From the NCBI RefSeq assembly GCF_018388445.1, contig NZ_CP074405.1:186001-250000 (forward strand): DNA of 64,000 bases, written 5' to 3'. Numbering within the stretch: position 1 is the stretch's first letter; every line of letters starts with the position of its first letter. A model generated the notes under the pieces. It had not been told where the DNA came from and searched no databases. It was given only the letters and a program-made list of their open reading frames with translations. Source of the DNA: Cellulomonas wangleii (GTDB lineage Bacteria; Actinomycetota; Actinomycetes; Actinomycetales; Cellulomonadaceae). The translations under genes were made by a program, and so were the position numbers. Positions 1-7,845 of the stretch are shown in pieces.

Positions 1-759
1 CCCGGGTACTTCACCACCTGGATCACCAAGGACGGCTGGAACCAGAACGAGCCGATCGGGTGGGACGACCTCGAGCCCGGGCCGTTCGACCGGGTCCAGG
101 ACCCGCCGCTGCGCGAGGGCGGCCCCGCCGGCCCCGAGTACTGGTGGAACGTGAAGCTGCCGTCGAACAAGAGCGGCAAGCACGTCCTGTTCAACATCTG
201 GGAGCGCACCGACAGCCCGGAGTCGTTCTACAACTGCGTGGACGTCGACTTCGGCGGCGGCGGCTCGACCCCCACCCCCACGCCCACGGCCACGCGGACC
301 CCGACGCCGAGCCCGACGCCGACCCCCACCCGGACCCCGACGCCGACGCCGTCCGTGACGCCGACCCCCACCCCCACGCCGTCCGTGACGCCGACCCCCA
401 CCCCCACGCCGTCCGTGACCCCCACGCCGACGGTCCCCGCGGACTCGGTGTGCGAGGTCGAGGTGGACGTCACCAACGCCTGGCAGGGCGGGTTCCAGGG
501 CAACGTGACGGTCTTCAACGCCACGATGGAGCAGGTCGACGGCTGGGAGGTGAGCTGGGAGTTCACCAACGGGGAGACCGTCCAGCAGGCGTGGAGCTCC
601 ACGACCACGCAGTCCGGCTCGACGGTGACGGCGCGCAACGTGGCCTGGAACTCGACGATCGGTCACCACAACGCGGTGTCGTTCGGGTTCATCGGCTCCG
701 GGACGCCCCAGGCCGTGAGCGACGCGACGCTGAACGGCAACCCGTGCATCGTCCGCTGA
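1..759 (+). CDS. AA10 lytic polysaccharide monooxygenase with C-terminal CBM2 (3' part; start lies outside window)
   Basis: The visible 252 codons hold three parts. The first ~83 residues match the C-terminal half of an AA10 copper monooxygenase: [11 protein letters not shown], then [12 protein letters not shown] and [10 protein letters not shown], where the Phe of SFYN is the usual axial residue of the copper site. The N-terminal histidine brace lies upstream of the window and cannot be checked. A Pro-Thr linker of ~60 residues follows, then a family 2 carbohydrate-binding module of ~105 residues bounded by two Cys (CEVEVDVTN ... NGNPCIVR) with the exposed Trp residues typical of cellulose and chitin binding. 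Family knowledge: such enzymes are secreted and cut crystalline cellulose or chitin oxidatively. Cellulose is the likelier substrate given the CBM2 and the resemblance to actinobacterial cellulose-active AA10s, but this is an inference. Confidence 0.93.
   Translation, partial: PGYFTTWITKDGWNQNEPIGWDDLEPGPFDRVQDPPLREGGPAGPEYWWNVKLPSNKSGKHVLFNIWERTDSPESFYNCVDVDFGGGGSTPTPTPTATRTPTPSPTPTPTRTPTPTPSVTPTPTPTPSVTPTPTPTPSVTPTPTVPADSVCEVEVDVTNAWQGGFQGNVTVFNATMEQVDGWEVSWEFTNGETVQQAWSSTTTQSGSTVTARNVAWNSTIGHHNAVSFGFIGSGTPQAVSDATLNGNPCIVR
351..419 (+). repeat. 30-bp tandem repeat encoding the Pro-Thr linker
   Basis: Two exact 30-bp units and a partial third encode repeated [10 protein letters not shown] blocks of the LPMO-CBM2 linker. 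The unit is a multiple of three, so gain or loss of copies changes linker length without shifting the frame. Confidence 0.9.
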
Positions 760-812
760 CGACCGTCCGCTGACACCGTCCGACCGACGACCGTCGGCCG
801 GGCTGCGACACC

Positions 813-846
813 GACGCGTCCGCACCCTCCGGGGTGCGGGCGCGTC
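813..846 (+). terminator. GC-rich hairpin after the LPMO gene
   Basis: A nearly perfect stem of about 15-17 bp (arms GACGCGTCCGCACCC and GGGTGCGGGCGCGTC, one G-U pair) closes a short loop about 55 bases after the stop codon. No T-tract follows, which is common for terminators in high-GC actinobacteria. The rest of 760-990 shows no gene. Confidence 0.75.
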
Positions 847-990
847 GTCGCGCTGCGGACCCCCCGGCGCCGGACGGCGCTCCGGCCCGGCGCGGTCGCG
901 GCGCGTCACCCCGTGCCGGGCAGGCCCCGTCCCTGGGCCGGGCGTGCGCGTTCCCTCCGACCGACCCCCCGAGGACGTGGCCCGCGGGCG

Positions 991-1218
991 TCAGCGCCGC
1001 GCCGTGACCGGTCCCGTCGCGCGGACGTGCACGCTCACGCCGTGCACGCTCGACGGCACGCCCAGCCGTCTGGCAGACGCGTCGTCCCCCAGGACGCGGA
1101 CCAGGACGCCGTAGCCGTCCGCCTCGCGGGCGATCCCGACCGCCGCCACCCCGTCCCGTCCGGCCAGGGCGGCCTTGATCTCGTCCTTGGCCCGGCGGGC
1201 CTCGTCGAGGTCGGCCAC
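991..1218 (-). CDS. Small protein resembling the N-terminal domain of the neighbouring protease
   Basis: A 75-residue protein of unknown function. The GTG start is chosen because GGGAGG sits 8 bases upstream and because it lies just after the protease stop; a longer reading from 1263 would overlap that gene's end. The sequence shares the layout of the first ~90 residues of the protease encoded just upstream: DEARRAK against DEARQAK, then VGIAREADGYGVLVR against VGLAARGDGRYGVALR, then HVRATGPV against DVRRTGRI. No signal peptide or membrane segment. It is probably co-transcribed with the protease (44-base gap), so an accessory or inhibitory partner is a reasonable guess, not shown. Confidence 0.7.
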   Translation of the reverse strand: MADLDEARRAKDEIKAALAGRDGVAAVGIAREADGYGVLVRVLGDDASARRLGVPSSVHGVSVHVRATGPVTARR

Positions 1219-1262
1219 TGCACACCTCCCGCGCCGGTCGGGCGCGCGGCCCGCGGCCTGCA

Positions 1263-2432
1263 TCAGGCGAGCAGGGTCGCGTCGAGCGCCTCGAGGACGG
1301 CATCGATCGGGTTGACGTACGTCAACCCGCGACCATTGTCACCCCCGGTCTCCGACCCGGCAAAGAGCAGCCCCAGGGCGACCCCGTCCTGGCGGTAGAC
1401 CAGCGAGCCGGAGTCGCCCCCGCGGGAGAACGGCAGGCGTCCGGCGCCCTCGATCTCGATCTGGTCGTCGAACCGCAGGTTGCCCAGCTCCTCGCCGTAG
1501 CCGACGACCACGTCGTCGAGCTCGATCGCCGTGACCACACCGGTCGTGACGGCCGTGGTCCGCCCGATCTTGCCGACGGTCTCCCCGCCGAGCGCCCGGG
1601 CCGTGCGGGTGATGCGACCCACCGGGTAGGTGGGGTCGACGTCCTGCTCGTCGAGCAGGGCGACGGCCGCGTCGACCACCGCGGTGCACCCCGCCGTGAG
1701 CGGGACGGCGCGCGCGAGCGTCCCGACGCGGTCGCCGGGCGGCCGGCCACCGTCCGCCGGGCCGGGCTGCAGGACCGTGTCACCCGGGCGGGCCGCCGGC
1801 GAGCCCGCGAGCACGTGGTAGTTCGACAGCGCGTGCACCACGCCCCCGACCAGCACGAACGCCCCGAGAGTGCCCGCCGTGACGTCGACGTGCGCGATGG
1901 ACACCCCCGGGCGCAGCGGGCGCACGCGGCCGGTCTCGCCGAGCGCCTGCGCCGTGACCACAGGCGGTCGGGGACCCGGCACGGCGGGTGCGTCCCCGTC
2001 GGTGGCCGCTCCCAGGTCGGTCCCGATCCGGGTGCCGCCGAGGTCCGTCCCCGGGCCGGTGCCCAGGGTCACGCCGGGCTCGGTGCCGACGCCGCTGCCG
2101 ACACCGCTGCCGGGTGAGCTCTCGGTGCCGTCCGTGTCCCCGCTCCCGGGGGTGTCCCCCAGCGGACGGATGCGGCCGGTGCGCCGCACGTCGACGGTGG
2201 TGCCCACCTGGCCGACCTCGTCGGCGACGCGGCGCGCGAGCTCGCGGACCCCCGGCACGTCCAGCCGGTAGCGCAGCGCGACACCGTACCGGCCGTCGCC
2301 GCGCGCCGCGAGGCCGACGGACAGCGGGGCCACGTGCACCCCGCTGGTCGACGCCCGGGCGTCCTTCTCGATCAGCTCGCGTGCCACCGTCAGGGCGTGC
2401 GCCTTGGCCTGCCGTGCCTCGTCCCGGTCCAT
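1263..2432 (-). CDS. Cytosolic trypsin-like serine protease with N-terminal partner-like domain
   Basis: 389 residues. Residues ~1-90 form a small alpha/beta-looking domain shared with the 75-residue downstream protein. Residues ~91-160 are a Gly/Thr/Pro-rich linker with a repeated GTDLG. Residues ~170-389 are a chymotrypsin-fold domain with the full triad in family context: His206 in LSNYHVLAG, Asp254 in VVDAAVALLD, Ser341 in RGGDSGSLV. There is no signal peptide or membrane helix, so it should stay in the cytoplasm, unlike most actinobacterial trypsin-like proteases. The ATG at 2432 is preferred over longer readings because GGAGGGG lies 8 bases upstream. The substrate is unknown. Confidence 0.85.
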   Translation of the reverse strand: MDRDEARQAKAHALTVARELIEKDARASTSGVHVAPLSVGLAARGDGRYGVALRYRLDVPGVRELARRVADEVGQVGTTVDVRRTGRIRPLGDTPGSGDTDGTESSPGSGVGSGVGTEPGVTLGTGPGTDLGGTRIGTDLGAATDGDAPAVPGPRPPVVTAQALGETGRVRPLRPGVSIAHVDVTAGTLGAFVLVGGVVHALSNYHVLAGSPAARPGDTVLQPGPADGGRPPGDRVGTLARAVPLTAGCTAVVDAAVALLDEQDVDPTYPVGRITRTARALGGETVGKIGRTTAVTTGVVTAIELDDVVVGYGEELGNLRFDDQIEIEGAGRLPFSRGGDSGSLVYRQDGVALGLLFAGSETGGDNGRGLTYVNPIDAVLEALDATLLA

Positions 2433-2564
2433 GCGGTCCCCTCCGTCGTCGCCCCCTGCTGACGCCCGCGGTACGGCTGCGGGCGGGCGCCCATTGTGTC
2501 CGGGTGGTCCGACATGCGCCCCTCGTGCCCGCAGCACGGACGCAGCACGGGTGCACGCACGCCG

Positions 2565-2595
2565 ACGCCCCGCCCGGGTGGACCGGACGGGGCGT
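2565..2595 (-). terminator. Hairpin terminator of the DUF6458-like gene
   Basis: Nested inverted repeat: outer arms ACGCCCCG and CGGGGCGT, inner arms CCGG and CCGG around a 5-base loop. It lies 25 bases beyond the stop of the leftward small membrane protein gene. Confidence 0.75.
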
Positions 2596-2619
2596 GGCTC
2601 GCGGTGCTGCGTCAGGCCG

Positions 2620-2847
2620 TCAGGCCGTCGGGGGGAGCGGGGGCTCCTCGCGGTGCTCGACGACCTGCCGGTGGGTCGTGTTGGTGCGCTGGGAGTTGAG
2701 CGCCACCGCCAGGATCAGCGCGAGGGCGCCGGCACCCATGCAGATGTACCCGATGACCGTGAGGTCGATGCCCTCGATCCGGTCGGAGACCCCGAACGAG
2801 AGGATCGCCCCGATCACCAGGAGTGCGATACCGCCACCGATGCCCAT
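2620..2847 (-). CDS. Small two-helix membrane protein, DUF6458-like
   Basis: 75 residues beginning MGIGGGIALLVIGAILSFGV, with two hydrophobic helices (about residues 5-20 and 30-50) separated by a short loop containing GIDLTVIGYI, then a hydrophilic His/Glu-rich tail. The opening and the second-helix motif match the small actinobacterial DUF6458 family, whose function is not known. AAGGAG lies 8 bases before the ATG. It stands alone with its own terminator. Confidence 0.75.
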   Translation of the reverse strand: MGIGGGIALLVIGAILSFGVSDRIEGIDLTVIGYICMGAGALALILAVALNSQRTNTTHRQVVEHREEPPLPPTA

Positions 2848-3081
2848 GTCGCTCCTTCGTCGTGCCCGGTGCGGACCACGGTGGCCCGCCTGGCAGGCGA
2901 GTCTGGTGCCGTCGGGCGGGTCCCGCACGTCGAACGCCCGACGCGACCCGGACGGGTGTCCTGCAGGAGCTCGCCCGGACGGGCGCCCCCAGCGGCCCCG
3001 GGTGCGCCGGGGCCCGGTGGGGACGGTCCCGCCGCACGCCGCCGAGATGCCGGTGCACCGTGGTCCCGGTAGACACGTCCC

Positions 3082-3543
3082 ATGGGTGTTCTCGTGCGGT
3101 CCGTCGCTCTCGGTCTCGCGGCGGGCGGTCGTTCCGCGGTCGCCGTCGCCGTCCCCGTGCACGCCGCCACGCGCGGTCACCACGGCCCGGCGGCACGCGC
3201 GCTGCGCGGCCTGACCACCGTCGCCGTGCTCGGCGAGATGGTCACCGACAAGCTCCCGGCCACCCCCAGCCGCCTGGTGCCCGTGCAGATCGGCGGGCGC
3301 ATCGTCGCCGGCGCGACCGGGGCCGCCGCGCTGGCGGTCGTCGACCGCCGGGGGCCCGGTGCCGTGCTGGTCGCCGTGCTCGCGGGCGGAGCGGGTGCGT
3401 TCGCGGGGTCGGTGGGCGGGGCGTCGTGGCGGCAGTGGGCGGCCGAGCAGGGCCCGGACGTGCTGCGCCCGGACGTGCGTGCGGCGCTCGTGGAGGACGC
3501 GCTCGTGCTGGTCACGGCCCGCACGCTCGCCCACGGTCGCTGA
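3082..3543 (+). CDS. DUF4126-like membrane protein
   Basis: 153 residues with several hydrophobic, Ala/Gly-rich segments. The stretch LGEMVTDKLPATPSRL followed by GGRIVAGATGAAAL is the characteristic core of DUF4126 membrane proteins, a family without an assigned function. No good ribosome site is visible before the ATG, so the exact start is less sure. It reads toward the Nudix gene 71 bases downstream. Confidence 0.7.
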   Translation: MGVLVRSVALGLAAGGRSAVAVAVPVHAATRGHHGPAARALRGLTTVAVLGEMVTDKLPATPSRLVPVQIGGRIVAGATGAAALAVVDRRGPGAVLVAVLAGGAGAFAGSVGGASWRQWAAEQGPDVLRPDVRAALVEDALVLVTARTLAHGR

Positions 3544-3614
3544 GCGGGGAGCCGGGCCGCGGAGCCCGACCTCCGGACCACGGGCCTCGGCCTCGGGCCC
3601 CCTACGGTGACGTC

Positions 3615-4166
3615 ATGCCCTGGCAGACCGTCACCTCGCGCGTCGTCCACCGCAACCCCTGGATCACGGTGCGGGAGGACGACGTCGTCGCACCCGACGG
3701 CCGGCCCGCGCGGTACGGCGTGGTCGAGGTGCGGCCGTCGGTGTTCGTCGTCGCGCTGACCGACGACGACGAGGTCGTGCTGGTGACCACGGACCGGTAC
3801 ACGGTCGGACCCGGCTCGGTGGAGGTCCCCGCGGGTGGCACGGACGGTCAGGAGCCGCTGGTCGCGGCGCAGCGCGAGCTGGCGGAGGAGGCCGGTCTCA
3901 CGGCGCGGGAGTGGACGGCCGTCGGTGAGGTCGACGCCCTCAACGGCGTCGCCCGGGCCGTCGAGCACGTGTTCGTGGCCCGCGGCCTGACGCCCGTGGC
4001 CGAGCCGGCTGCGACCGCGCGCGAGCAGGCCGCGGAGGGGATCACCGCCGTGCGGACGGTGCCGTTCGGTGAGGTGCTGGCGATGATCCGCCGCGGTGAG
4101 CTGCGGGACGCGGAGACGGTGACGGCCGTCGCGCTCGCGGCGCTGCACCTGGGCCGGCTCACCTGA
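3615..4166 (+). CDS. Nudix hydrolase, ADP-ribose pyrophosphatase-like
   Basis: 183 residues. A Nudix box is present as PAGGTDGQEPLVAAQREL followed by AEEAGL. The loop between the Gly and the REL helix is about one residue shorter than the consensus GX5EX7REUXEEXGU, but the catalytic Glu residues of REL-AEE remain. The N-terminal strand (VVHRNPWITVREDDVV) and the SVFVVAL strand fit the ADP-ribose pyrophosphatase/NudF-type branch. These enzymes cleave nucleoside diphosphates linked to another group, probably an ADP-sugar here; the exact substrate cannot be read from the sequence. Confidence 0.85.
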   Translation: MPWQTVTSRVVHRNPWITVREDDVVAPDGRPARYGVVEVRPSVFVVALTDDDEVVLVTTDRYTVGPGSVEVPAGGTDGQEPLVAAQRELAEEAGLTAREWTAVGEVDALNGVARAVEHVFVARGLTPVAEPAATAREQAAEGITAVRTVPFGEVLAMIRRGELRDAETVTAVALAALHLGRLT

Positions 4167-4175
4167 GACCGACCC

Positions 4176-4209
4176 GGGGGCGCACGGTGCGGTCGCACCG
4201 CACGCCCCC
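4176..4209. terminator. Bidirectional hairpin between convergent Nudix and GH3 genes
   Basis: Arms GGGGGCG and CGCCCCC flank an inner CGGTGCG/CGCACCG stem with one internal mismatch bulge. It sits in the 61-base gap between two genes that converge, so it can serve both. Confidence 0.75.
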
Positions 4210-4227
4210 AGGCCGCTCGGGGCGTCC

Positions 4228-6603
4228 TCAGGCCAGCGGGGTCACCACGGCGGTGCTGCGCAGCGCGCGGTCCGCACCGGGGTACCGGCGCGGGCCGGTG
4301 AGCTCGACCTGCGCGCTGAGCACGTCGCCCTCGCTGGAGCCGCCCACCTGCACGCCGACCGTGCCCGGGTCGACGACGCGGCGCAGGTCCACGCCCGTGT
4401 ACGACGTCAGGTCGGCGGGCACGGCGAACGTGACGCGGGCCGCGGCGCCCGGCTCGAGCGGCACGCGCGCGTACCCGGCGAGCTGCTTGACGGGCCGCGC
4501 GACGTCGGCGACGGGGTCGGACAGGTAGAGCTGCACGACCTCGGTGCCCGCCCGCTCGCCGGTGTTGGTGACGGTCACGGCGACGTCGAACGCGCCGTCC
4601 GTCGGCACACCGCACGAGGTGACGCGCAGGTCGTCGTACGCGAACGTCGTGTACGACAGCCCGTGGCCGAACGGGAACGCCGGACCCGGGTCGAGGTTGC
4701 TGATCTTGTCGAGCCGACGGGTCAGCGGTGCGCCCAGGTAGGTCTGCGGGCCGCCGCCCGGGTCGCGCGGCACCTGCACGGGCAGCCGGCCCGACGGTGT
4801 GACGCGGCCGCTGAGCACCCCGGCGATCGCGCCGGCGCCCTCCTCGCCCGGCATGAACGCCTGCACCACCGCCGCGGCGCGGTCGAGGAACGCGCCCAGC
4901 GCGTAGGGGCGCCCCGAGACGACCACGAGGACGACGGGCGTCCCGGTGGCCAGGACGGCCTCGACCAGGTCGTGCTGGACGCCCGGCAGCCGCAGGTCGC
5001 TCACGTCGCAGCCCTCGCCGGACGTGCCGCGGCCGAACATGCCGGCGCGGTCACCGACCGTCAGCAGGACCACGTCGGCGTCGCGCGCGGCCGCGACGGC
5101 GGCGTCGAACCCGGTGCGGTCGTCGTCGACCACGGCGCACCCGGGCTCGTGCACGACCTCGACGCCGTCGAGCTCGGCGCGCAGGGCGTCCAGCAGCGAC
5201 GGGACCTTAACGCCCATGCCGAGCTCGGGGTGCCGGGGCAGCACGTGGATCGGGTAGGAGTAGCACCCGAGCAGCACGCCGGGGTCGGCGGCGGACGGGC
5301 CCACCACCGCGACGCGCCGTGTCGTGCGCCCGTCGAGCGGCAGGACGCCCGCCGGGTTGGCCAGCAGCACCACCGACTCCTCGGCCAGGCGCCGCGCGAG
5401 GTCCCGGTTGCCGGGGGCGTCCAGGTCGATCGGGTCGTCGTCGGGGGCGCCGCCCGGGGGCGTGCCGTCCGCGGCGGGGGCGTCGAGCAGGCCCAGCTCG
5501 GCCTTCTGCCGCAGCACCCGGCGCACCGCGCGGTCGACGACCGCCTCGTCCAGCCCGCCGTCGGCCACCAGCGCGCCCAGCAGGCCGAAGCACATGGTGT
5601 TGGGCAGCTCGACGTCCATGCCGGCACGCAGCGAGCGGGCGCCCGCGTCCGCGGCGTCGGCGGCCGTCCCGTGCGCGGTGGCCAGGAACGCGACCGCCCA
5701 GTAGTCGGACACCACGGTGCCCTCGAAGCCCCACGTGTCGCGCAGCAGGTCGGTGAGCAGCGCCGACGACGCCGCGACCGGCTCGCCGTCGAGGTCGGCG
5801 TAGGAGTTCATGACCGAGCGGGCGCCGCCCTCGCGCACCGCCATCTCGAACGGCGGCAGCAGCACGTCGGCGAGCTCGCGCGGTCCGACGGACACCGGCG
5901 CGTGGTTGCGTCCGCCGCGTGAGGCGGAGTACCCGACGAAGTGCTTGAGCGTCGCGACGACGCCCTGCTCCTCCATGCCCCGCACGTACGCGGTCGCGAT
6001 GGTCGCCACGGCGTACGGGTCCTCGCCGACGGTCTCCTCGACGCGGCCCCAGCGGTAGTCGCGGACCACGTCGAGCACCGGGGCGAGGCCCTGGTGGACG
6101 CCGAGACGACGCAGGTCCCGCCCGATGGCCGCGCCGACCTCGTGGACCAGGTCCGGGTCGAACGCGGCGCCCCACGCCAGCGGCGCCGGGTACACGGTCG
6201 CGCCGTACGACGTGACGCCCGTGAGGCACTCCTCGTGGGCGATGGCCGGCAGCCCCAGCCGGTGGTTCGCGACGAGCTCGCGCTGCGTGCGCGCGAGCTT
6301 GGCCCGGCCCTCGTCGGCCGGGACCGGGTCGGTGCCCAGCACGCGGGTCAGGTGGCCCAGCCCGTGCCGCGAGGCGGTGGCGAAGTCGGGTCGACGCGCG
6401 CCGAACGTGTCCTGCATCGGTGCGACGACCTCATCCGCGCCGCGCCGGTCGAACCAGTGGCTGCCGAGCTGGGCGAGCTTCTCCTCGAGGGTCATGGCCG
6501 CCAGCAGCAGCTCGACGCGCTCGGGCGTCGGACGGGTCGTGTCGTGCCACGGGTGCGTGGTGGTGCCGGTCGTGCCGGTGGTGCCGGTGGTGCTCGTGCT
6601 CAA
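4228..6603 (-). CDS. Glycoside hydrolase family 3, intracellular beta-glycosidase
   Basis: 791 residues. After a Thr/Gly-rich start (TGTTGTTG) comes a GH3 TIM barrel with KHFVGYSASRGGRNHAP (about residue 220) and the nucleophile Asp300 in GFEGTVVSDYW. An alpha/beta sandwich follows, with SGEGCDVSDL in the usual acid/base region, and a C-terminal fibronectin-III-like domain ends the protein. No signal peptide, so it should act on sugars already imported. Family members release glucose, xylose or other residues from the non-reducing end of beta-linked oligosaccharides. Its start codon overlaps the stop of the LacI gene, so the two are co-transcribed; the ABC importer diverging nearby is the likely source of substrate. 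Which sugar is released is not evident. Confidence 0.93.
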   Translation of the reverse strand: MSTSTTGTTGTTGTTTHPWHDTTRPTPERVELLLAAMTLEEKLAQLGSHWFDRRGADEVVAPMQDTFGARRPDFATASRHGLGHLTRVLGTDPVPADEGRAKLARTQRELVANHRLGLPAIAHEECLTGVTSYGATVYPAPLAWGAAFDPDLVHEVGAAIGRDLRRLGVHQGLAPVLDVVRDYRWGRVEETVGEDPYAVATIATAYVRGMEEQGVVATLKHFVGYSASRGGRNHAPVSVGPRELADVLLPPFEMAVREGGARSVMNSYADLDGEPVAASSALLTDLLRDTWGFEGTVVSDYWAVAFLATAHGTAADAADAGARSLRAGMDVELPNTMCFGLLGALVADGGLDEAVVDRAVRRVLRQKAELGLLDAPAADGTPPGGAPDDDPIDLDAPGNRDLARRLAEESVVLLANPAGVLPLDGRTTRRVAVVGPSAADPGVLLGCYSYPIHVLPRHPELGMGVKVPSLLDALRAELDGVEVVHEPGCAVVDDDRTGFDAAVAAARDADVVLLTVGDRAGMFGRGTSGEGCDVSDLRLPGVQHDLVEAVLATGTPVVLVVVSGRPYALGAFLDRAAAVVQAFMPGEEGAGAIAGVLSGRVTPSGRLPVQVPRDPGGGPQTYLGAPLTRRLDKISNLDPGPAFPFGHGLSYTTFAYDDLRVTSCGVPTDGAFDVAVTVTNTGERAGTEVVQLYLSDPVADVARPVKQLAGYARVPLEPGAAARVTFAVPADLTSYTGVDLRRVVDPGTVGVQVGGSSEGDVLSAQVELTGPRRYPGADRALRSTAVVTPLA

Positions 6604-7655
6604 CGTGGTCCTTCCCGAGGCGCCGGCGGCTGTGCCGGCGGGGCGGTGGAGTCGCGGACGACGAGGGACGTCGCCAGCTCGATGTGGTGCGAGTCGGGCA
6701 TGCGGCCGGCGTCCATGGCCAGGACCGTGCGCAGCGCGACGCGCCCGATGTCCCGCAGCGGCTGGTGCACGGTGGTCAGCGGCGGGTTGGTCCAGGCGGC
6801 GACGTAGGTGTCGTCGTAGCCGACGACGGACAGGTCGCGCGGCACCACCAGACCGAGGCGGCGCGCAGCCTCGAGGACCCCCAGGGCCTGGGCGTCGCTG
6901 CTGGCCAGGAGGGCGGTGGGCGGGTCGGCGCGACGCAGCAGGTCGTCAGCGGCGCGCAGCGCGGCGTCGTGGTCGAACGCGACGTGCCGCACCAGCGCGG
7001 GGTCCAGGGTGACGCCCGCCGCCTGGCAGGCGGAGCGGAAGCCGTCGACACGCGCGACGGCGCTGATGGACGCCTCGGGGCCCGCGACGACGCCGATGCG
7101 GGTGTGCCCCAGGCCCAGCAGGTGCTCACCGGCGGTGCGCCCGCCGGTCCAGTTGGTCGAGCCGACCGAGACCAGCTCGGGAGTCGTCAGGTGCAGCGGG
7201 TCGATGACGACCACGGGCAGCCGCGCACGGGCGATGCTGTCGTACGTGGTGTCGGTGACCTGCGCCGTCACGACGATCGCGCCGGTGCGGCGTGCCGAGA
7301 TCAGCCGCCGCGTCCAGCTGGACGGCGGCTCGGGCCGGTCGCCCCCGCCGCGCCGTACGCGCGAGACGGTGACGTCGACGTCCACCTCCTCGGCGGCGAG
7401 GGTGACGCCGCGCAGCACCTCCATCGCGTACGGGCTGTCGAGCTTGTCGACCATGAACTCGACCGTGCGCCGGGTTTCGGCGTGGCGCGCCCCGGGGGTG
7501 CGGTAGCCGAGCTCGGCGACCGCGGCCTCGACGCGCTCACGGGTGGCCGGTGCCACGTCGGTGTGCCGGTTGACGACCTTGGAGACGGTCGCGATCGACA
7601 CGCCGGCGCGCTCGGCGACGGCGGTGAGCGTCGGGCGTCGTGCGGTTGCGGGCAT
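6600..7655 (-). CDS. LacI-family transcriptional regulator
   Basis: 351 residues. An N-terminal helix-turn-helix (PTLTAVAERAGVSIATVSKVVN) with the LacI hinge is followed by a periplasmic-binding-protein-like sensor domain. The ATG at 7655 is chosen over an upstream GTG because a run of AAGGGGGGG directly precedes it. It is read with the GH3 gene (4-base ATGA overlap) and away from the ABC importer operon. A local repressor of both units that responds to the imported sugar or a breakdown product is the expected role, by analogy with many actinobacterial LacI-GH3-ABC loci. Confidence 0.93.
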   Translation of the reverse strand: MPATARRPTLTAVAERAGVSIATVSKVVNRHTDVAPATRERVEAAVAELGYRTPGARHAETRRTVEFMVDKLDSPYAMEVLRGVTLAAEEVDVDVTVSRVRRGGGDRPEPPSSWTRRLISARRTGAIVVTAQVTDTTYDSIARARLPVVVIDPLHLTTPELVSVGSTNWTGGRTAGEHLLGLGHTRIGVVAGPEASISAVARVDGFRSACQAAGVTLDPALVRHVAFDHDAALRAADDLLRRADPPTALLASSDAQALGVLEAARRLGLVVPRDLSVVGYDDTYVAAWTNPPLTTVHQPLRDIGRVALRTVLAMDAGRMPDSHHIELATSLVVRDSTAPPAQPPAPREGPR

Positions 7656-7681
7656 GTGCCCCCCCTTCACGGTTCAGGCCG

Positions 7682-7711
7682 AACGTAACCGTCCCCGACC
7701 GAAAACTTCAA
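7682..7711 (-). promoter_or_regulatory. Candidate promoter of lacI-GH3
   Basis: Read leftward, TTGAAG and TACGTT are separated by 18 bases and lie upstream of the LacI start. A CGAAAA half-site, matching the arm of the 13-bp palindrome on the other side of the control region, falls inside the spacer, which would allow autoregulation. Confidence 0.45.
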
Positions 7712-7758
7712 GGTGACCGTTGATCCGTTTCAGCGGTACCGGCGGTGAGATCGGCGCG

Positions 7759-7788
7759 TTGACACGGGTGACAGGCGAAACCTACGGT
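7759..7788 (+). promoter_or_regulatory. Promoter of the sugar ABC importer operon
   Basis: A consensus -35 TTGACA is followed after 18 bases by TACGGT, placing the start of transcription near 7795 and giving a leader of about 50 bases before the binding-protein gene. Confidence 0.65.
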
Positions 7789-7808
7789 GAAAGCGTCGCC
7801 CCCCAGGG

Positions 7809-7821
7809 CGAAAAGTTTTCG
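7809..7821. promoter_or_regulatory. Candidate LacI operator palindrome
   Basis: CGAAAAGTTTTCG is a perfect palindrome around a central G. It lies just downstream of the expected transcription start of the importer operon, a position where a bound repressor would block elongation. A related CGAAAA half-site lies in the lacI promoter. Confidence 0.55.
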
Positions 7822-7845
7822 ACGAGGAGAACTGGAGTCTCAACG

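Noticed and set aside
351..419. 30-bp tandem repeat as a possible CRISPR array
   Set aside because: Units are directly adjacent with no spacers, and they encode the linker in frame.
228..638. Long open frame of Val-Gly repeats on the minus strand
   Set aside because: It is the antisense of the Pro-Thr linker; the repeat and GC bias keep it open, and the plus strand has clear domain homology.
2433..2556. N-terminal extension of the trypsin-like protease
   Set aside because: The extra residues are Arg/Gly/Pro-rich with no domain character, and a strong ribosome site marks the ATG at 2432.
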